Positions 20,570-30,454 of a stretch of 64,000 nt of DNA are shown here, piece by piece. The DNA is from Bradyrhizobium ottawaense. Lineage in GTDB: Bacteria; Pseudomonadota; Alphaproteobacteria; Rhizobiales; Xanthobacteraceae. Position 1 is the stretch's first letter; each line of letters starts with the position of its first letter. The DNA is taken from the NCBI RefSeq assembly GCF_002278135.3, contig NZ_CP029425.2, positions 992,001 to 1,056,000 on the forward strand, read 5' to 3'. The translations under genes were made by a program, and so were the position numbers. Below the pieces are notes generated by a model. That model was not told the DNA's origin. It searched no databases and worked only from the letters and a program-made list of their open reading frames with translations.

Positions 20570-21593
20570 AGGTTGTCCATCTGGTCTGAACCGAGGAAGC
20601 TGAGGTTGCGAAGCTTCAGTGTTCCAAGGCAGATGAACGTCCACAAGAATGCGCCTTTGACGCTCAAAGGTCGAGAGGCGATGGTGCGAGGCGTGGTCGA
20701 GGGCGGGCTGAGCCAGGCTGATGCGGCAAATCAGTTCAACACGACACCGAAAACCGTGGCCAAATGGGTCAAGCGGTTCCGCGCAGAAGGCGTGGATGGT
20801 TTGCGCGACCGCTCGTCGCGACCTCGTTCATCGCCGAGCCAAACCCCGCCGGCCACGTGCGCCGCCGTCGAGACGTTGCGCCGGCAGCGCCACACCGGCA
20901 AGCAGATTGCTGCCGAGGTCGAGGTGTCACCGGCCACCGTCAGCCGTATCCTTCGCCGCTTGGGATTAAGCCGGATACGCGATCTGGAGCCCGCCGAGCC
21001 GGTGCGCCGGTACGAGCGCGAGCACCCCGGCGAGCTCATCCATATCGACATCAAGAAGCTCGGCAGGTTCGTAAGACCAGGCCACCGCATCACACACGAT
21101 CGCCAGAAAGGCGAAGCCGCGGCGCCGGCCACGAGTTCGTCCACGTGGCCATCGACGATGCATCGCGCTTGGCCTTCTCCCAGATCCGGCGGGATCAGAA
21201 AAAGGAGAGCGCCATCGCCTTCCTCAAGGAGGCCGTCACTTACTACCGCAGCCTCGGCATGAAGGTCACCGGCATCATGACCGACAACGGCTCCTGCTAC
21301 CGCGCCAAGGCCTTCGCCAGAGCGTGCAGGAAGCTCGGCCTCAAGCACATCTTCACCAGACCCTACAGACCGCAAACAAACGGCAAGGCCGAACGCTTCA
21401 TCCAGACAGTGCTGCGCGAATGGGCCTACGCTCGCGCCTATGACACCTCAGACCAGCGCGCCAAAAACCTGCCAATCTGGCTTCATCACTACAACTGGCA
21501 TCGCCCGCACGGCAGCCTGCAGGCCAAACCACCCATCAGCCGCCTCGGCCTCCCGAAGGACGACCTGTTGAGATTCCACAGCTAGAGAACAAA
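20570..21593 (+). mobile_element. IS481-family insertion sequence inside IS66 tnpA
   Basis: A single-ORF element inserted in opposite orientation to tnpA. Possible ends are TGTCCATCTGGTCTGAA on the left and the complement of TGTTCTCTAGCTGTGG on the right, an imperfect match. I could not define a target duplication. Boundaries are accurate to about 10 bases. Confidence 0.65.
20633..21585 (+). pseudogene. IS481 family transposase, frameshifted
   Basis: The frame from ATG 20633 gives the N-terminal helix-turn-helix (TLKGREAMVRGVVEGGLSQA, KTVAKWVKRF), the second HTH (TGKQIAAEVEVSPATVSRIL) and the first catalytic region (GELIHIDIKKLGRF). At about 21095-21125 the reading must change frame to continue with FVHVAIDDASR, MTDNGSCYR (second Asp) and KTNGKAERFIQT-type Glu motif, ending RLGLPKDDLLRFHS. 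Members of this family have one uninterrupted ORF of about 320 codons, so the gene is inactivated by a small indel. Confidence 0.85.
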
Positions 21594-21942
21594 AAGCTGT
21601 AGTCCCCTTGGGTTCCGACCCGCGCACTTCATCGCAAGTCGCCGGCAAATCAACCGTCGCCACGCTGTCTTGTCGCGACAGGGCTCGATCGGCGGTCTCC
21701 TCAAGCTGAACCCGGATGAACGCCGATGGTGAAGATGGCGGCAGAGACCTGGTCGCGGTGTGCTTCTTGATCCACTTCCGAAGCAGGTTCGCGTTGACCC
21801 CGTGTTCGAGCGCAAGTCTCGATACCGAAACCCCAGGCTCAAGACAGGTCGCGACAAGACGCTCCTTCGATGCCGCCTCGTAGCGCCGGCGACCGTTCCG
21901 GCCAACAAGCCTCACTCGCAATTTCTGATCATCGTCTGCCAT
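21594..21942 (-). pseudogene. IS66 family tnpA (OrfA), 5' part
   Basis: From ATG 21942 about 115 residues of IS66 OrfA are read: basic N-terminus, helix-turn-helix (VATCLEPGVSVSRLALEHG, LLRKWIKKH), then a Pro/Ser linker. The gene is cut at about 21594 by the IS481 element and resumes at 20566. Confidence 0.8.
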
Positions 21943-22183
21943 CACAAGGTGCCCACCTATTTTGGTGGACACCTCATGCATCAGAGTACTCAAAAGCAAA
22001 AGGTGGAGGGAAATTCGCGCTTACTGTCGATCAGCATGCTTCGACGCAGCAAGTATTTTTTCGCCGCTCTACGCCCGCTTCCTACGACGCCTGAATACTT
22101 GTTGAACTAACCCGTTTCCTGCCTTTTCTATCCATCCCCGTTGCTGATCGCTTGCCGCGATTGGTACTCGACGGGGGACGATC

Positions 22184-23182
22184 GTGGCGGGCACTTCACT
22201 CCATTCGGAAGCCTTCTCGCGTGGCGCGCGCATGCTGCGCACCGCGCTTGGTCCCGCGATCGCCACCTTCCTGGAAGACCCCTCGATCGTCGAGGTGATG
22301 CTCAACCCCGATGGTCGGCTCTGGGTCGACCGGCTGTCCGGCGGGCTGGAGGATAGCGGACGAACGATGTCCGCCGCCGACGGCGAGCGGATCGTGCGCC
22401 TGGTCGCGCACCATGTCGGCGCTGAGGTGCATGCCGAAAAGCCCCGCGTCTCGGCCGAGCTTCCCGAGACGGGGGAGAGGTTCGAGGGGCTTCTCCCGCC
22501 TGTCGTTGCGGCGCCGGCCTTTGCGATCCGCAAGCCTGCGGTGGCTGTTTTCACCCTGGATGACTACGCGGCGGCCGGCATCATGACGGCCGGGCAGGCG
22601 GGCATGCTCCGCGAAGCCGTCGCGGCCCGCAAGAACATCCTGGTCGCCGGCGGCACGTCGACCGGCAAGACCACCCTGACAAACGCGCTGCTGGCGGAGA
22701 TCGCCGGCACCACCGATCGCGTGGTCCTGATCGAGGACACGCGTGAACTGCAGTGCCGCGCGCCGAATCTGGTCGCGCTGCGCACCAAGGACGGCGTGGC
22801 GTCCCTGTCGGATCTGGTTCGGTCTTCCCTCCGCCTACGCCCCGACCGGATTCCGATCGGCGAGGTACGGGGCAGCGAAGCCCTGGAGCTCCTCAAAGCC
22901 TGGGGCACGGGCCACCCCGGTGGGATCGGAACGATTCACGCCGGCACGGCTCTGGGCGCGCTTCGCCGCCTCGAGCAGCTCATCCAGGAAGCCGTCCTCA
23001 CTGTTCCCAAGGCGCTGATCGCCGAGACCATCGATCTCGTCGCGGTTCTGCGCGGCCGCGGCAGCGAACGCCGCCTCGCTGAACTTGCTCTCGTCGCCGG
23101 CCTCGATCCCGCCACCGGCGACTACCGCGTCAACTCTGCCGCGGCGGGCGGCCCATCCTCACTTCCCGGAGACCCCTCATGA
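22184..23182 (+). CDS. trbB: TrbB, conjugation secretion ATPase (VirB11 family)
   Basis: A 332-residue hexameric traffic ATPase that powers assembly and substrate passage of the mating-pair apparatus at the inner membrane. Walker A is GGTSTGKTT at 156-164, the Asp/Glu box [10 protein letters not shown] follows at about 180, and the His-box [16 protein letters not shown] at about 242-257. GTG 22184 follows GGGGGAC. It is the first gene of the trb operon; the IS66 copy 240 bases upstream may have displaced the traG and copG genes that normally precede it. The stop overlaps trbC (ATGA). Confidence 0.95.
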   Translation: MAGTSLHSEAFSRGARMLRTALGPAIATFLEDPSIVEVMLNPDGRLWVDRLSGGLEDSGRTMSAADGERIVRLVAHHVGAEVHAEKPRVSAELPETGERFEGLLPPVVAAPAFAIRKPAVAVFTLDDYAAAGIMTAGQAGMLREAVAARKNILVAGGTSTGKTTLTNALLAEIAGTTDRVVLIEDTRELQCRAPNLVALRTKDGVASLSDLVRSSLRLRPDRIPIGEVRGSEALELLKAWGTGHPGGIGTIHAGTALGALRRLEQLIQEAVLTVPKALIAETIDLVAVLRGRGSERRLAELALVAGLDPATGDYRVNSAAAGGPSSLPGDPS

Positions 23183-23520
23183 TCCAGTTTCCTCCCGCGA
23201 TCCGTCGCGTGCGACTCCGCTTCACGGGCCTCGCCGCAATTGCCGTCATCTCCATTGCAATCGCGCCCGCGGCCTACGCCTCCGGCTCGTCGATGCCGTG
23301 GGAGACGCCGCTCAATCAGATCCTGGAGTCGGTGCAAGGGCCGGTCGCGAAGATCATGTCGGTCATCATCATCACCGTGACCGGCCTGACGCTTGCGTTC
23401 GGCGATAGTTCCGGTGGCTTCCGCCGGCTGATCCAGATTGTCTTCGGTCTGTCGATCGCCTTCGCCGCGTCGAGCTTCTTCCTGACCTTCTTCAGCTTCT
23501 CCGGCGGAGCGCTGGTGTGA
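23179..23520 (+). CDS. trbC: TrbC, conjugative pilin precursor (VirB2 family)
   Basis: 113 residues: a basic N-terminus, a long signal peptide with likely cleavage after AAYA at about 33, and two hydrophobic helices (about 58-75 and 88-106) flanking the short cytoplasmic loop GDSSGGFRR. This is the layout of VirB2/TrbC pilins, which polymerise into the conjugative pilus. It overlaps trbB and trbD. Confidence 0.93.
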   Translation: MIQFPPAIRRVRLRFTGLAAIAVISIAIAPAAYASGSSMPWETPLNQILESVQGPVAKIMSVIIITVTGLTLAFGDSSGGFRRLIQIVFGLSIAFAASSFFLTFFSFSGGALV

Positions 23521-23795
23521 TGGCCGGCATCATCGATCTAGACGTGCCGGGCTTCTTCGCGCCGGTTCATCGCGCGCTCACCGAGGCAATCCTGATGGGC
23601 GGCGCGCCCCGCACGGTTGCGATCGCCAACGGCACGTTGGCCGCGGCAATAGCGCTCGGCCTCCACCTCTGGATCCCCGGCGCGCTGATTTGGGCCGTGG
23701 GCCATGCCGCGGCGGTCTGGGCGGCCAAGCGCGACCCGCAGTTCGTGGACGTCGTTCGACGCCACCTCCGCTATCCTTCTTACCTCGGCGTGTGA
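23517..23795 (+). CDS. trbD: TrbD (VirB3 family) inner-membrane protein
   Basis: About 92 residues with one hydrophobic hairpin (residues 33-66) and the C-terminal WAAKRDPQFVDVVRRHLRYP motif typical of TrbD/VirB3, which docks the VirB4 ATPase to the membrane. The start is GTG 23517 or ATG 23520, both overlapping or abutting the trbC stop. Confidence 0.92.
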   Translation: MMAGIIDLDVPGFFAPVHRALTEAILMGGAPRTVAIANGTLAAAIALGLHLWIPGALIWAVGHAAAVWAAKRDPQFVDVVRRHLRYPSYLGV

Positions 23796-23802
23796 GACTT
23801 CC

Positions 23803-26241
23803 ATGCTGAACCTCGCCGAATACCGCAACCGGCCCCACAGTCTTGCCGACTTCCTGCCCTGGGCCGCTTTGGTCGAGAAGGGCGTCGTCCTCAACAAGGA
23901 CGGCGCGTTCCAGCGCACGGCGCGCTTCCGCGGGCCGGATCTCGACAGCGCGACGCCTGCCGAACTGGTCGGCGTAACGGCCCGACTCAACAACGCGCTC
24001 CGCCGTCTCGGCTCAGGTTGGGCGATCTTCGTCGAGGCCCAGCGCATCGCCGCCCAGACTTATCCGCACAATACTTTTCCTGACGCCGCATCAGCGCTGG
24101 TCGATTTGGAGCGGCGGGACGCTTTCGAGGAGGCGGGCGCGCATTTCGAGAGCCGCTATTTCCTGACCTTCGTCTGGCTCCCGCCGGCTGAGGACGCCTC
24201 GCGGATCGAAGGCTGGCTCTATGAGGGCCGCGCGCAGAGCGGCGTCGATCCCCACGAGCTGCTGCGTGGTTTTGTTGATCGGACCAACCGCGTCCTGCAA
24301 CTTGTCGAAGGGTTCATGCCTGAGGTGGCGTGGCTCGATGATGGCGAGACGCTGACCTACCTGCATTCGACGATCTCGACCCGGCAACAGCGCGTGCGCG
24401 TCCCCGAGACGCCGATGCATCTCGACGCGCTGCTCGCGGACGAACCGCTTGCCGGTGGCCTCGAGCCGCGGCTCGGCAACCATCATCTTCGTACACTCAC
24501 GGTGGTCGGCTTTCCGACCGCGACCTATCCCGGAATCCTCGACGAGCTGAACCGGCTTGCCTTTCCTTACCGCTGGTCGACCCGCGCGATCCTCCTCGAC
24601 AAGACCGAGGCGGTGAAACTCTTGACCAAGATCCGCCGGCAGTGGTTCGCCAAGCGCAAGTCGATTGCAGCCATCGTCAAGGAGGTGATGACCAACGAGG
24701 CCTCGACACTGGTCGATAGCGATGCGGCGAATAAGGCCACTGACGCCGATCTCGCCTTGCAGGAACTGGGCACCGACGACGTCGGTCAAGCCTACATCAC
24801 CGCGACCGTCACCGTCTGGGACGAGGACCCCGGTCTCGCCACTGAGAAGCTTCGCCTCGTCGAGAAGGTGATCCAGGGGCGCGACTTCACCTGCATGCCG
24901 GAAGGGGTGAACGCGCTCGAAGCCTGGCTCGGCTCTCTGCCGGGTCACGCCTACGCCAACGTTCGCCAACCGCCGCTCTCGACACTGAACCTCGCTCACC
25001 TGATTCCGCTTTCAGCGGTCTGGGCCGGGTCAGATCGGGATGAGCATTTCCGCAGCTCCCCGCTCTTCTTCGGTAAGACCGAAGGCTCGACGCCGTTCCG
25101 GTTTTCGCTGCATGTCGGCGACGTCGGCCACACCCTGATCGTCGGCCCGACCGGCGCCGGCAAATCCGTGCTGCTGGCGCTGATGGCGATCCAGTTCCGG
25201 CGCTACCGGAAAAGCCAGATCTTCGCCTTCGATTTTGGTGGCTCGATCCGCACGGCGGCCCTTGCCATGGGCGGCGACTGGCACGACCTCGGCGGAAGTC
25301 TGTCCAACAGCGCCGAAGATTCAGTCTCCCTTCAACCCCTCGCACGTATCGGCGATGCGGCCGAGCGCGCCTGGGCGGCCGAATGGGTGACGGCAATCCT
25401 CGCCAAGGAGGGCGTCACCATCGATCCGACCGTGAAGGAGCACGTCTGGTCGGCATTGACGTCACTGGCGTCCTCACCGGCCGAGGAACGCACGATCACC
25501 GGTTTGACGGTTCTGTTGCAATCGACCGCACTCAAGCAGGCGCTGCAACCTTATTGCGTCGGCGGCTCCTCCGGCCGTTTGCTCGACGCGGAGGCCGAGC
25601 AGCTCGGCTTTGCGTCGGTGCAGGCGTTCGAGACCGAGGGCTTGATCGGCGCAGGCGCGGCGCCTGCCGTCCTCACCTACCTCTTCCATCGCATCGAGGG
25701 CCGGCTCGACGGCCGGCCGACCCTCCTCATCATCGACGAGGGGTGGCTCGTCCTCGACGATCCAGCCTTCGCGCAACAGCTCAGGGAATGGTTGAAGACC
25801 CTGCGGAAGAAGAACGCTTCCGTCGTCTTCGCCACTCAATCGCTTTCCGACATCGATGGCAGCAACATCGCGCCAGCGATCGTCGAGAGCTGCCCGACGC
25901 GGATATTCCTGCCGAACGAGCGCGCGATCGAACCGCAGATCACCGCCATCTACCAGCGGTTCGGCTTGAACGACCGCCAGATCGAGATCATCGCGCGGGC
26001 GACGCCGAAGCGCGACTACTATTGCCAGTCTCGTCGCGGCAATCGGCTGTTCGAGCTCGGCCTTGGGCCAGTTGCGCTCGCCTTCTGCGCCGCCTCCTCC
26101 AAGACCGACCATGCCGCAATCGAACGGCTGCTTGCCGAGCACGGCCGTGACGACTTCACGGCCGCCTGGCTCGCCGATCACGAACTGCTGTGGGCCGCCG
26201 ATCTCATCCCTGACCTGACAAACCTGGAGGTGCAATCATGA
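23803..26241 (+). CDS. trbE: TrbE, conjugation ATPase (VirB4 family)
   Basis: An 812-residue VirB4-type ATPase energising pilus assembly and DNA transfer. It begins MLNLAEYRNRPHSLADFLPW, typical of TrbE. Walker A GPTGAGKS is at about 448-455 and Walker B LLIIDEGWLVLDD at about 641-653, followed by the ATQS and RIFLPNE motifs. ATG 23803 is chosen because the family start matches and it lies 8 bases after the trbD stop. Full length and undamaged. The end overlaps trbJ. Confidence 0.95.
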   Translation: MLNLAEYRNRPHSLADFLPWAALVEKGVVLNKDGAFQRTARFRGPDLDSATPAELVGVTARLNNALRRLGSGWAIFVEAQRIAAQTYPHNTFPDAASALVDLERRDAFEEAGAHFESRYFLTFVWLPPAEDASRIEGWLYEGRAQSGVDPHELLRGFVDRTNRVLQLVEGFMPEVAWLDDGETLTYLHSTISTRQQRVRVPETPMHLDALLADEPLAGGLEPRLGNHHLRTLTVVGFPTATYPGILDELNRLAFPYRWSTRAILLDKTEAVKLLTKIRRQWFAKRKSIAAIVKEVMTNEASTLVDSDAANKATDADLALQELGTDDVGQAYITATVTVWDEDPGLATEKLRLVEKVIQGRDFTCMPEGVNALEAWLGSLPGHAYANVRQPPLSTLNLAHLIPLSAVWAGSDRDEHFRSSPLFFGKTEGSTPFRFSLHVGDVGHTLIVGPTGAGKSVLLALMAIQFRRYRKSQIFAFDFGGSIRTAALAMGGDWHDLGGSLSNSAEDSVSLQPLARIGDAAERAWAAEWVTAILAKEGVTIDPTVKEHVWSALTSLASSPAEERTITGLTVLLQSTALKQALQPYCVGGSSGRLLDAEAEQLGFASVQAFETEGLIGAGAAPAVLTYLFHRIEGRLDGRPTLLIIDEGWLVLDDPAFAQQLREWLKTLRKKNASVVFATQSLSDIDGSNIAPAIVESCPTRIFLPNERAIEPQITAIYQRFGLNDRQIEIIARATPKRDYYCQSRRGNRLFELGLGPVALAFCAASSKTDHAAIERLLAEHGRDDFTAAWLADHELLWAADLIPDLTNLEVQS

Positions 26242-26996
26242 CCGCTCTCGAAGTGCGGCGCGCTGGCTTGGCCGCTGCGACGGCTCTCTCGCTCGCCTTT
26301 TCGATCTCGCCGCTTTCGACGACCTCGGTCCTTGCGCAGTGGATCGTCTACGACCCCACCAACTTCAGCCAGAACGTGCTGACCGCGGCGCGCGAGCTGC
26401 AGCAGATCAACAATCAGATCCAGATGCTGACCAATCAGGCCCAAAGCCTGGTGAATCAGGGAAAGAACCTCGCCAACCTGCCGTTGTCGACGCTGACCCA
26501 GCTTCAGTCATCGATTGCCAAGACCCAGTCACTGCTGAGCCAGGCCCAGAACATCGCCTTCAACGTCGAGCGCGTCCAGACGATGTATTCCAGCACCTAC
26601 GGCACGGCGGCGGCGACGGGCTCCAATGCAACAATGTTTGCCGCGGCTCAAAGTCGTTGGCAGAACTCGGTGGGCGCTTTCGAAGACTCGCTGAAGGTGC
26701 AGGCCGGCGTCGTCGGCAATATCTCGACCAACTCCAGCGCAATGAGTACGCTGGTTACCGCCAGTCAGTCGGCAAGTGGCGCTTTGCAAGCCGCTCAAGC
26801 CGGCAACCAACTCCTCGCGCTGCAATCCCAGCAGCTATCCGATCTCGTCGCGGTGCTCGCCGCGAAGGGACGGGCGGATGCGCTGGAGCAGGCGCGCGTA
26901 ACGGCGACCGAGTCGCAGGGCCAGCAGCAATACAAAATCTTCTCGACACGCAGCGGCTATCAGCCGGGCAACGTCACCATGTTCAGCGGCAACTGA
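26238..26996 (+). CDS. trbJ: TrbJ (VirB5-like) mating-pair protein
   Basis: 252 residues: a signal peptide (cleavage near VLAQ at about 34), then WIVYDPTNFSQN and long amphipathic, Gln/Asn-rich helices as expected for a VirB5-like minor pilus adhesin. ATGA overlap with trbE. Confidence 0.92.
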   Translation: MTALEVRRAGLAAATALSLAFSISPLSTTSVLAQWIVYDPTNFSQNVLTAARELQQINNQIQMLTNQAQSLVNQGKNLANLPLSTLTQLQSSIAKTQSLLSQAQNIAFNVERVQTMYSSTYGTAAATGSNATMFAAAQSRWQNSVGAFEDSLKVQAGVVGNISTNSSAMSTLVTASQSASGALQAAQAGNQLLALQSQQLSDLVAVLAAKGRADALEQARVTATESQGQQQYKIFSTRSGYQPGNVTMFSGN

Positions 26997-27006
26997 GGCA
27001 CCGATC

Positions 27007-27327
27007 ATGGAGCGCTCGGATATCTTTCGCGCAGGCGCGATGATCGTCGTGTTCGTGATTTTCCTCGCCGCGCTGCACGTCATCCATCGGCGTCCAGCCG
27101 AGCGGCCGGTATCCGACGCCCCCTCTGTCTCCGCTCCCGATGACCTCTCGGCCGAGCTGCTCCGCTGCGCCGAGCTTGGACCCCAGGATGCCGAAGATCC
27201 GCACTGCCAGGCGGTTTGGAAGGAGAACCGCGCGCGCTTCTTCGGCAGGCCGGCGCGGCCACGTCTGCCGCAAGCCGCGCCGGCCACTCAGCCGATGACG
27301 GCTGTTCCAAAGGGAGAGAAGCCGTGA
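27007..27327 (+). CDS. trbK: Putative entry exclusion protein, TrbK-alt type
   Basis: 106 residues with one N-terminal membrane helix (9-25), a short periplasmic domain with two cysteines (LLRCAELGPQDAEDPHCQ) and a Pro-rich tail. Position between trbJ and trbL, and the C-x-n-D-x-x-C-x-x-x-W motif, match TrbK-alt proteins proposed to block redundant mating. The assignment rests mainly on context. Confidence 0.75.
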   Translation: MERSDIFRAGAMIVVFVIFLAALHVIHRRPAERPVSDAPSVSAPDDLSAELLRCAELGPQDAEDPHCQAVWKENRARFFGRPARPRLPQAAPATQPMTAVPKGEKP

Positions 27328-28685
27328 ACAACGTCGGCGTCATCGACACCTTTCTCAATACTTTCACGACCTACATTGATTCGGGTTTCGGCCTGATCAA
27401 GGGCGAGGTCACGTATTTGTCGTCGACGTTGATCGTCATCGACATCACGCTCGCGGGCCTGTTCTGGGCTTGGGGCGCAGACGAAGACATTCTCCAGCGA
27501 CTGGTGAAGAAGACCCTCTACATCGGCTTCTTTGCCTTCATCATCACTAACTTCACCAAGCTCTCAGGCATCATCTTCAACAGCTTCGCAGGCCTCGGCC
27601 TGAAGGCCGGCGGCTCGTCGATCTCGACGGCGGACTTCCTGCGGCCCGGCCGGCTTGCGCAGGTCGGCCTCGACGCCGGGCAGCCGTTGCTCGACTCCGC
27701 AAGCCAAATGATGGGCTTCACCAGCTTCTTTTCCAACTTTGTACAAATTGCCGTGCTGATGGTGTCCTGGCTGCTGGTGCTGATCGCCTTCTTCATTCTG
27801 GCGGTGCAGCTCTTCGTCACGCTGATCGAGTTCAAGCTGACGACGCTCGCCGGCTTCATCCTCATTCCGTTCGCGCTCTTCAACAAGACCGCCTTTCTCG
27901 CGGAGAAGGTGCTGGGCAATGTCGTTGCCTCCGGCGTGAAGGTCATGGTGCTCGCCGTCATCGTCGGCATCGGCACCGGGCTCTTTTCGCAGTTCACCAC
28001 CGCCTATGCCGGCGGCCAGCCGACGATCGAGCAGGCGCTCTCTGTCGTGCTCGCGGCGCTCGCTATGCTGGGCCTCGGCATCTTCGGGCCCGGCATCGCG
28101 ACCGGGCTTGTTTCCGGCGCGCCGCAGCTTGGTGCGGGCGCTACCGTCGGCACGGGTCTGGCTGTTGCCGGTACAGCGATGGTCGGCGGCGCGGCGCTCG
28201 GTTTGGCCGGAAGGGGAGCGATGGCAGCCAGCTCTGGTGCTGCGGCTGCCGCGCGCGGCGGTGCGGCGATGGCGGGCGGCATGTCCTCCGCCTACAGCCT
28301 CGCATCAGCCGGTCGGTCCGGCGCCGGCGGCGTCGCGTCCGGTCTCGGCGGTGCAGGCCGTGCGGCGGCTAGTCACGCGGCAGCTCCCGTCAGACGCGCC
28401 GCTGCGCAAGCGGCAGGGACAATGACGGAGAGCTTCACTTCTGGCGCCCGTGCCGGCGTCGCCAACACGGGTGGCTCCTCGACGATGGGGACCATTCGGA
28501 GCGGCGCGGCCGCAAACGATGGAGCCGCATCTCAAGTGCCGAGCGAGAGCGGTCCGCCCGCCTGGGCCCAACGCGTCAAGCGCAATCAGACCGTCATTCA
28601 CGGCGCTCAGACCACCGCGCAAGCCCTCAAATCCGGCGACAGCCATGGCGGCGGCCACTCCGTCGACCTCTCGGGAGGAGAATAA
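27324..28685 (+). CDS. trbL: TrbL (VirB6 family) polytopic membrane protein
   Basis: 453 residues from GTG 27324, which overlaps the trbK stop. Six or so hydrophobic helices fill residues 25-270, including the family LKAGG and ILIPFALF segments, then a long Gly/Ala/Ser-rich low-complexity C-terminus usual for TrbL. It forms part of the inner-membrane translocation channel. Confidence 0.93.
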   Translation: MNNVGVIDTFLNTFTTYIDSGFGLIKGEVTYLSSTLIVIDITLAGLFWAWGADEDILQRLVKKTLYIGFFAFIITNFTKLSGIIFNSFAGLGLKAGGSSISTADFLRPGRLAQVGLDAGQPLLDSASQMMGFTSFFSNFVQIAVLMVSWLLVLIAFFILAVQLFVTLIEFKLTTLAGFILIPFALFNKTAFLAEKVLGNVVASGVKVMVLAVIVGIGTGLFSQFTTAYAGGQPTIEQALSVVLAALAMLGLGIFGPGIATGLVSGAPQLGAGATVGTGLAVAGTAMVGGAALGLAGRGAMAASSGAAAAARGGAAMAGGMSSAYSLASAGRSGAGGVASGLGGAGRAAASHAAAPVRRAAAQAAGTMTESFTSGARAGVANTGGSSTMGTIRSGAAANDGAASQVPSESGPPAWAQRVKRNQTVIHGAQTTAQALKSGDSHGGGHSVDLSGGE

Positions 28686-28688
28686 CGA

Positions 28689-29378
28689 ATGTCAGTCTTC
28701 CGGCGATCGTCGGTTCGTTACGGCCGCACGCCCGAACCAGAAACCCCCTACCAGCGCGCAGCGCAAGTTTGGGATGAGCGCATTGGATCCGCCCGGGTGC
28801 AGGCCAGGAACTGGCGGCTGATGGCCTTCGGTTCGCTGATGCTGTCCTGCGGCCTTGCCGGTGGACTCGTCTGGCAATCCACGCACGGCACTGTCGTTCC
28901 CTGGGTGGTGCAGGTCGACAAGCTCGGCGAAGCGCAAGTCATGGCGCCCGCTACCGCCGACTACAGGCCGAACGACCCACAGATCGCCTGGTATCTCGCC
29001 CACTTCATTCAGATCGTTCGCTCGCTTCCGGCCGACCCGATCATCGTGCGGCACAACTGGCTGCAGGCCTATGATTTCACAACCACGGCGGGCGCGGCGG
29101 CGCTGAACGACTACGCCCGCGCCAACGACCCCTTCGCCAATCTCGGCAAGCAGCAGGTCGCGATCGACGTCTCCAGCGTCATCCGCGCCTCGCCCGACAG
29201 TTTTCGCGTGGCCTGGGTTGAGCACCGCTTTCAGGACGGGGCGCTCGCCGGCACCACGCGTTGGACCGCGATCCTCACCATCGCGATTCAGCCGCCCACC
29301 GACGCCGATCGGCTGCGCAAGAATCCACTCGGCATCTACGTCAACGCCATCAACTGGTCAAAGGAGCTGGGACAATGA
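28689..29378 (+). CDS. trbF: TrbF (VirB8 family)
   Basis: 229 residues: cytoplasmic N-terminus (NPYQRAAQVWDERIGSAR-like), one membrane helix (about 42-62) and a periplasmic VirB8 domain with PWVVQVDKLG, then WVEHRFQDG and TRWTAILTI strands. It links inner-membrane and outer-membrane parts of the apparatus. GGAG at the trbL end serves as its ribosome site. Confidence 0.93.
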   Translation: MSVFRRSSVRYGRTPEPETPYQRAAQVWDERIGSARVQARNWRLMAFGSLMLSCGLAGGLVWQSTHGTVVPWVVQVDKLGEAQVMAPATADYRPNDPQIAWYLAHFIQIVRSLPADPIIVRHNWLQAYDFTTTAGAAALNDYARANDPFANLGKQQVAIDVSSVIRASPDSFRVAWVEHRFQDGALAGTTRWTAILTIAIQPPTDADRLRKNPLGIYVNAINWSKELGQ

Positions 29379-30454
29379 CCCCGCCGATTTTCGCAAAAGC
29401 CGGCGGTCCGGCTTCGCGTTTTTCCATCGTTCATCAAAACCGGAAGGACGGCGATACGTCTTTCCGTAAATCCGCTTTGACGGCTTTGCTGATATCCGTC
29501 TCAGCCCTTGGCGGCTGCGCGCACAATTTCATCCCACCCGACATCAGCTACGACACTGCGGAGCCTGCGACGCTCACCGTCGACCCGGCGCCGCCCGTCA
29601 AAATCGTGGAGTTGCCCCAGCCGCTGCCACTGCCCGGGCAGTTGAAGCCGCTCGCCGCCGGCAAACGCGTCCCGGAAGCCGCCGATCCAAAGGTTCGCGT
29701 CAAACAGGCCAACGCCGCGGCACGGGTGCAGCCGGTCCGCAATGGTTTCATCAACGCAGTACAGGTCTATCCGTTCTCCGGCGGAGCCCTCTACCAGGTC
29801 TACACGGCGCCCGGCCAGATCACAGATGTCGCCCTCCAGGAGGGTGAGCAACTCGTCGGCTCCGGTCCGGTTGCCGCCGGTGACACTGTGCGCTGGATCA
29901 TCGGCGATACCGAGAGCGGCGCGGGCGCGACCAAGAAGATTCATATCCTCGTCAAGCCGACGCGGCCGGATTTGGTCACCAATCTCGTGATCAACACCGA
30001 TCGGCGGACCTATCTCCTCGAGCTGTGCTCGACGGAAAAGACCTATATGGCCTCGGTCTCCTGGCAGTATCCCGAGGACCAGCTGATTGCGCTTCGGCGG
30101 CAGAATGCGGCCGCTGAAACTGCGGCGCCAATTGCGGCTGGCGTCGATCTCGCCTCGATCAACTTCCGCTACTCTATTGAGGGCGACGACCCGGCCTGGC
30201 GTCCGCTGCGCGCCTTTGATGACGGCAACAAGGTCTACATCGAGTTCCCAAGCGGTATCGCCCAGGGTGAAATGCCGCCGCTGTTCGTGATAGGTCCAGC
30301 CGGCGGCTCCGAACTGGTGAACTACCGAGCAAACCGTAACTACTACATCGTCGACCGCTTGTTCGCCGCCGCCGAATTGCGTCTTGGCGACAAGGATAGT
30401 GAGCGGCGCGTGCGCATCGTCCGCACCGACGGAAGGCCGCGCGCATGGCGATAG
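29375..30454 (+). CDS. trbG: TrbG (VirB9 family) lipoprotein
   Basis: 359 residues. A lipobox LGGC places Cys48 as the lipidated residue after a long N-terminal extension, so a later start is possible. The VirB9 domain follows: VQVYPFSGGALYQVYTAP, VGDTxRW-like strands and TNLVINTDRRTYLLEL at about 205-220, with a C-terminal beta domain ending SERRVRIVR. Start overlaps trbF by ATGA. TrbG forms the outer-membrane core with TrbI. Confidence 0.92.
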   Translation: MTPPIFAKAGGPASRFSIVHQNRKDGDTSFRKSALTALLISVSALGGCAHNFIPPDISYDTAEPATLTVDPAPPVKIVELPQPLPLPGQLKPLAAGKRVPEAADPKVRVKQANAAARVQPVRNGFINAVQVYPFSGGALYQVYTAPGQITDVALQEGEQLVGSGPVAAGDTVRWIIGDTESGAGATKKIHILVKPTRPDLVTNLVINTDRRTYLLELCSTEKTYMASVSWQYPEDQLIALRRQNAAAETAAPIAAGVDLASINFRYSIEGDDPAWRPLRAFDDGNKVYIEFPSGIAQGEMPPLFVIGPAGGSELVNYRANRNYYIVDRLFAAAELRLGDKDSERRVRIVRTDGRPRAWR

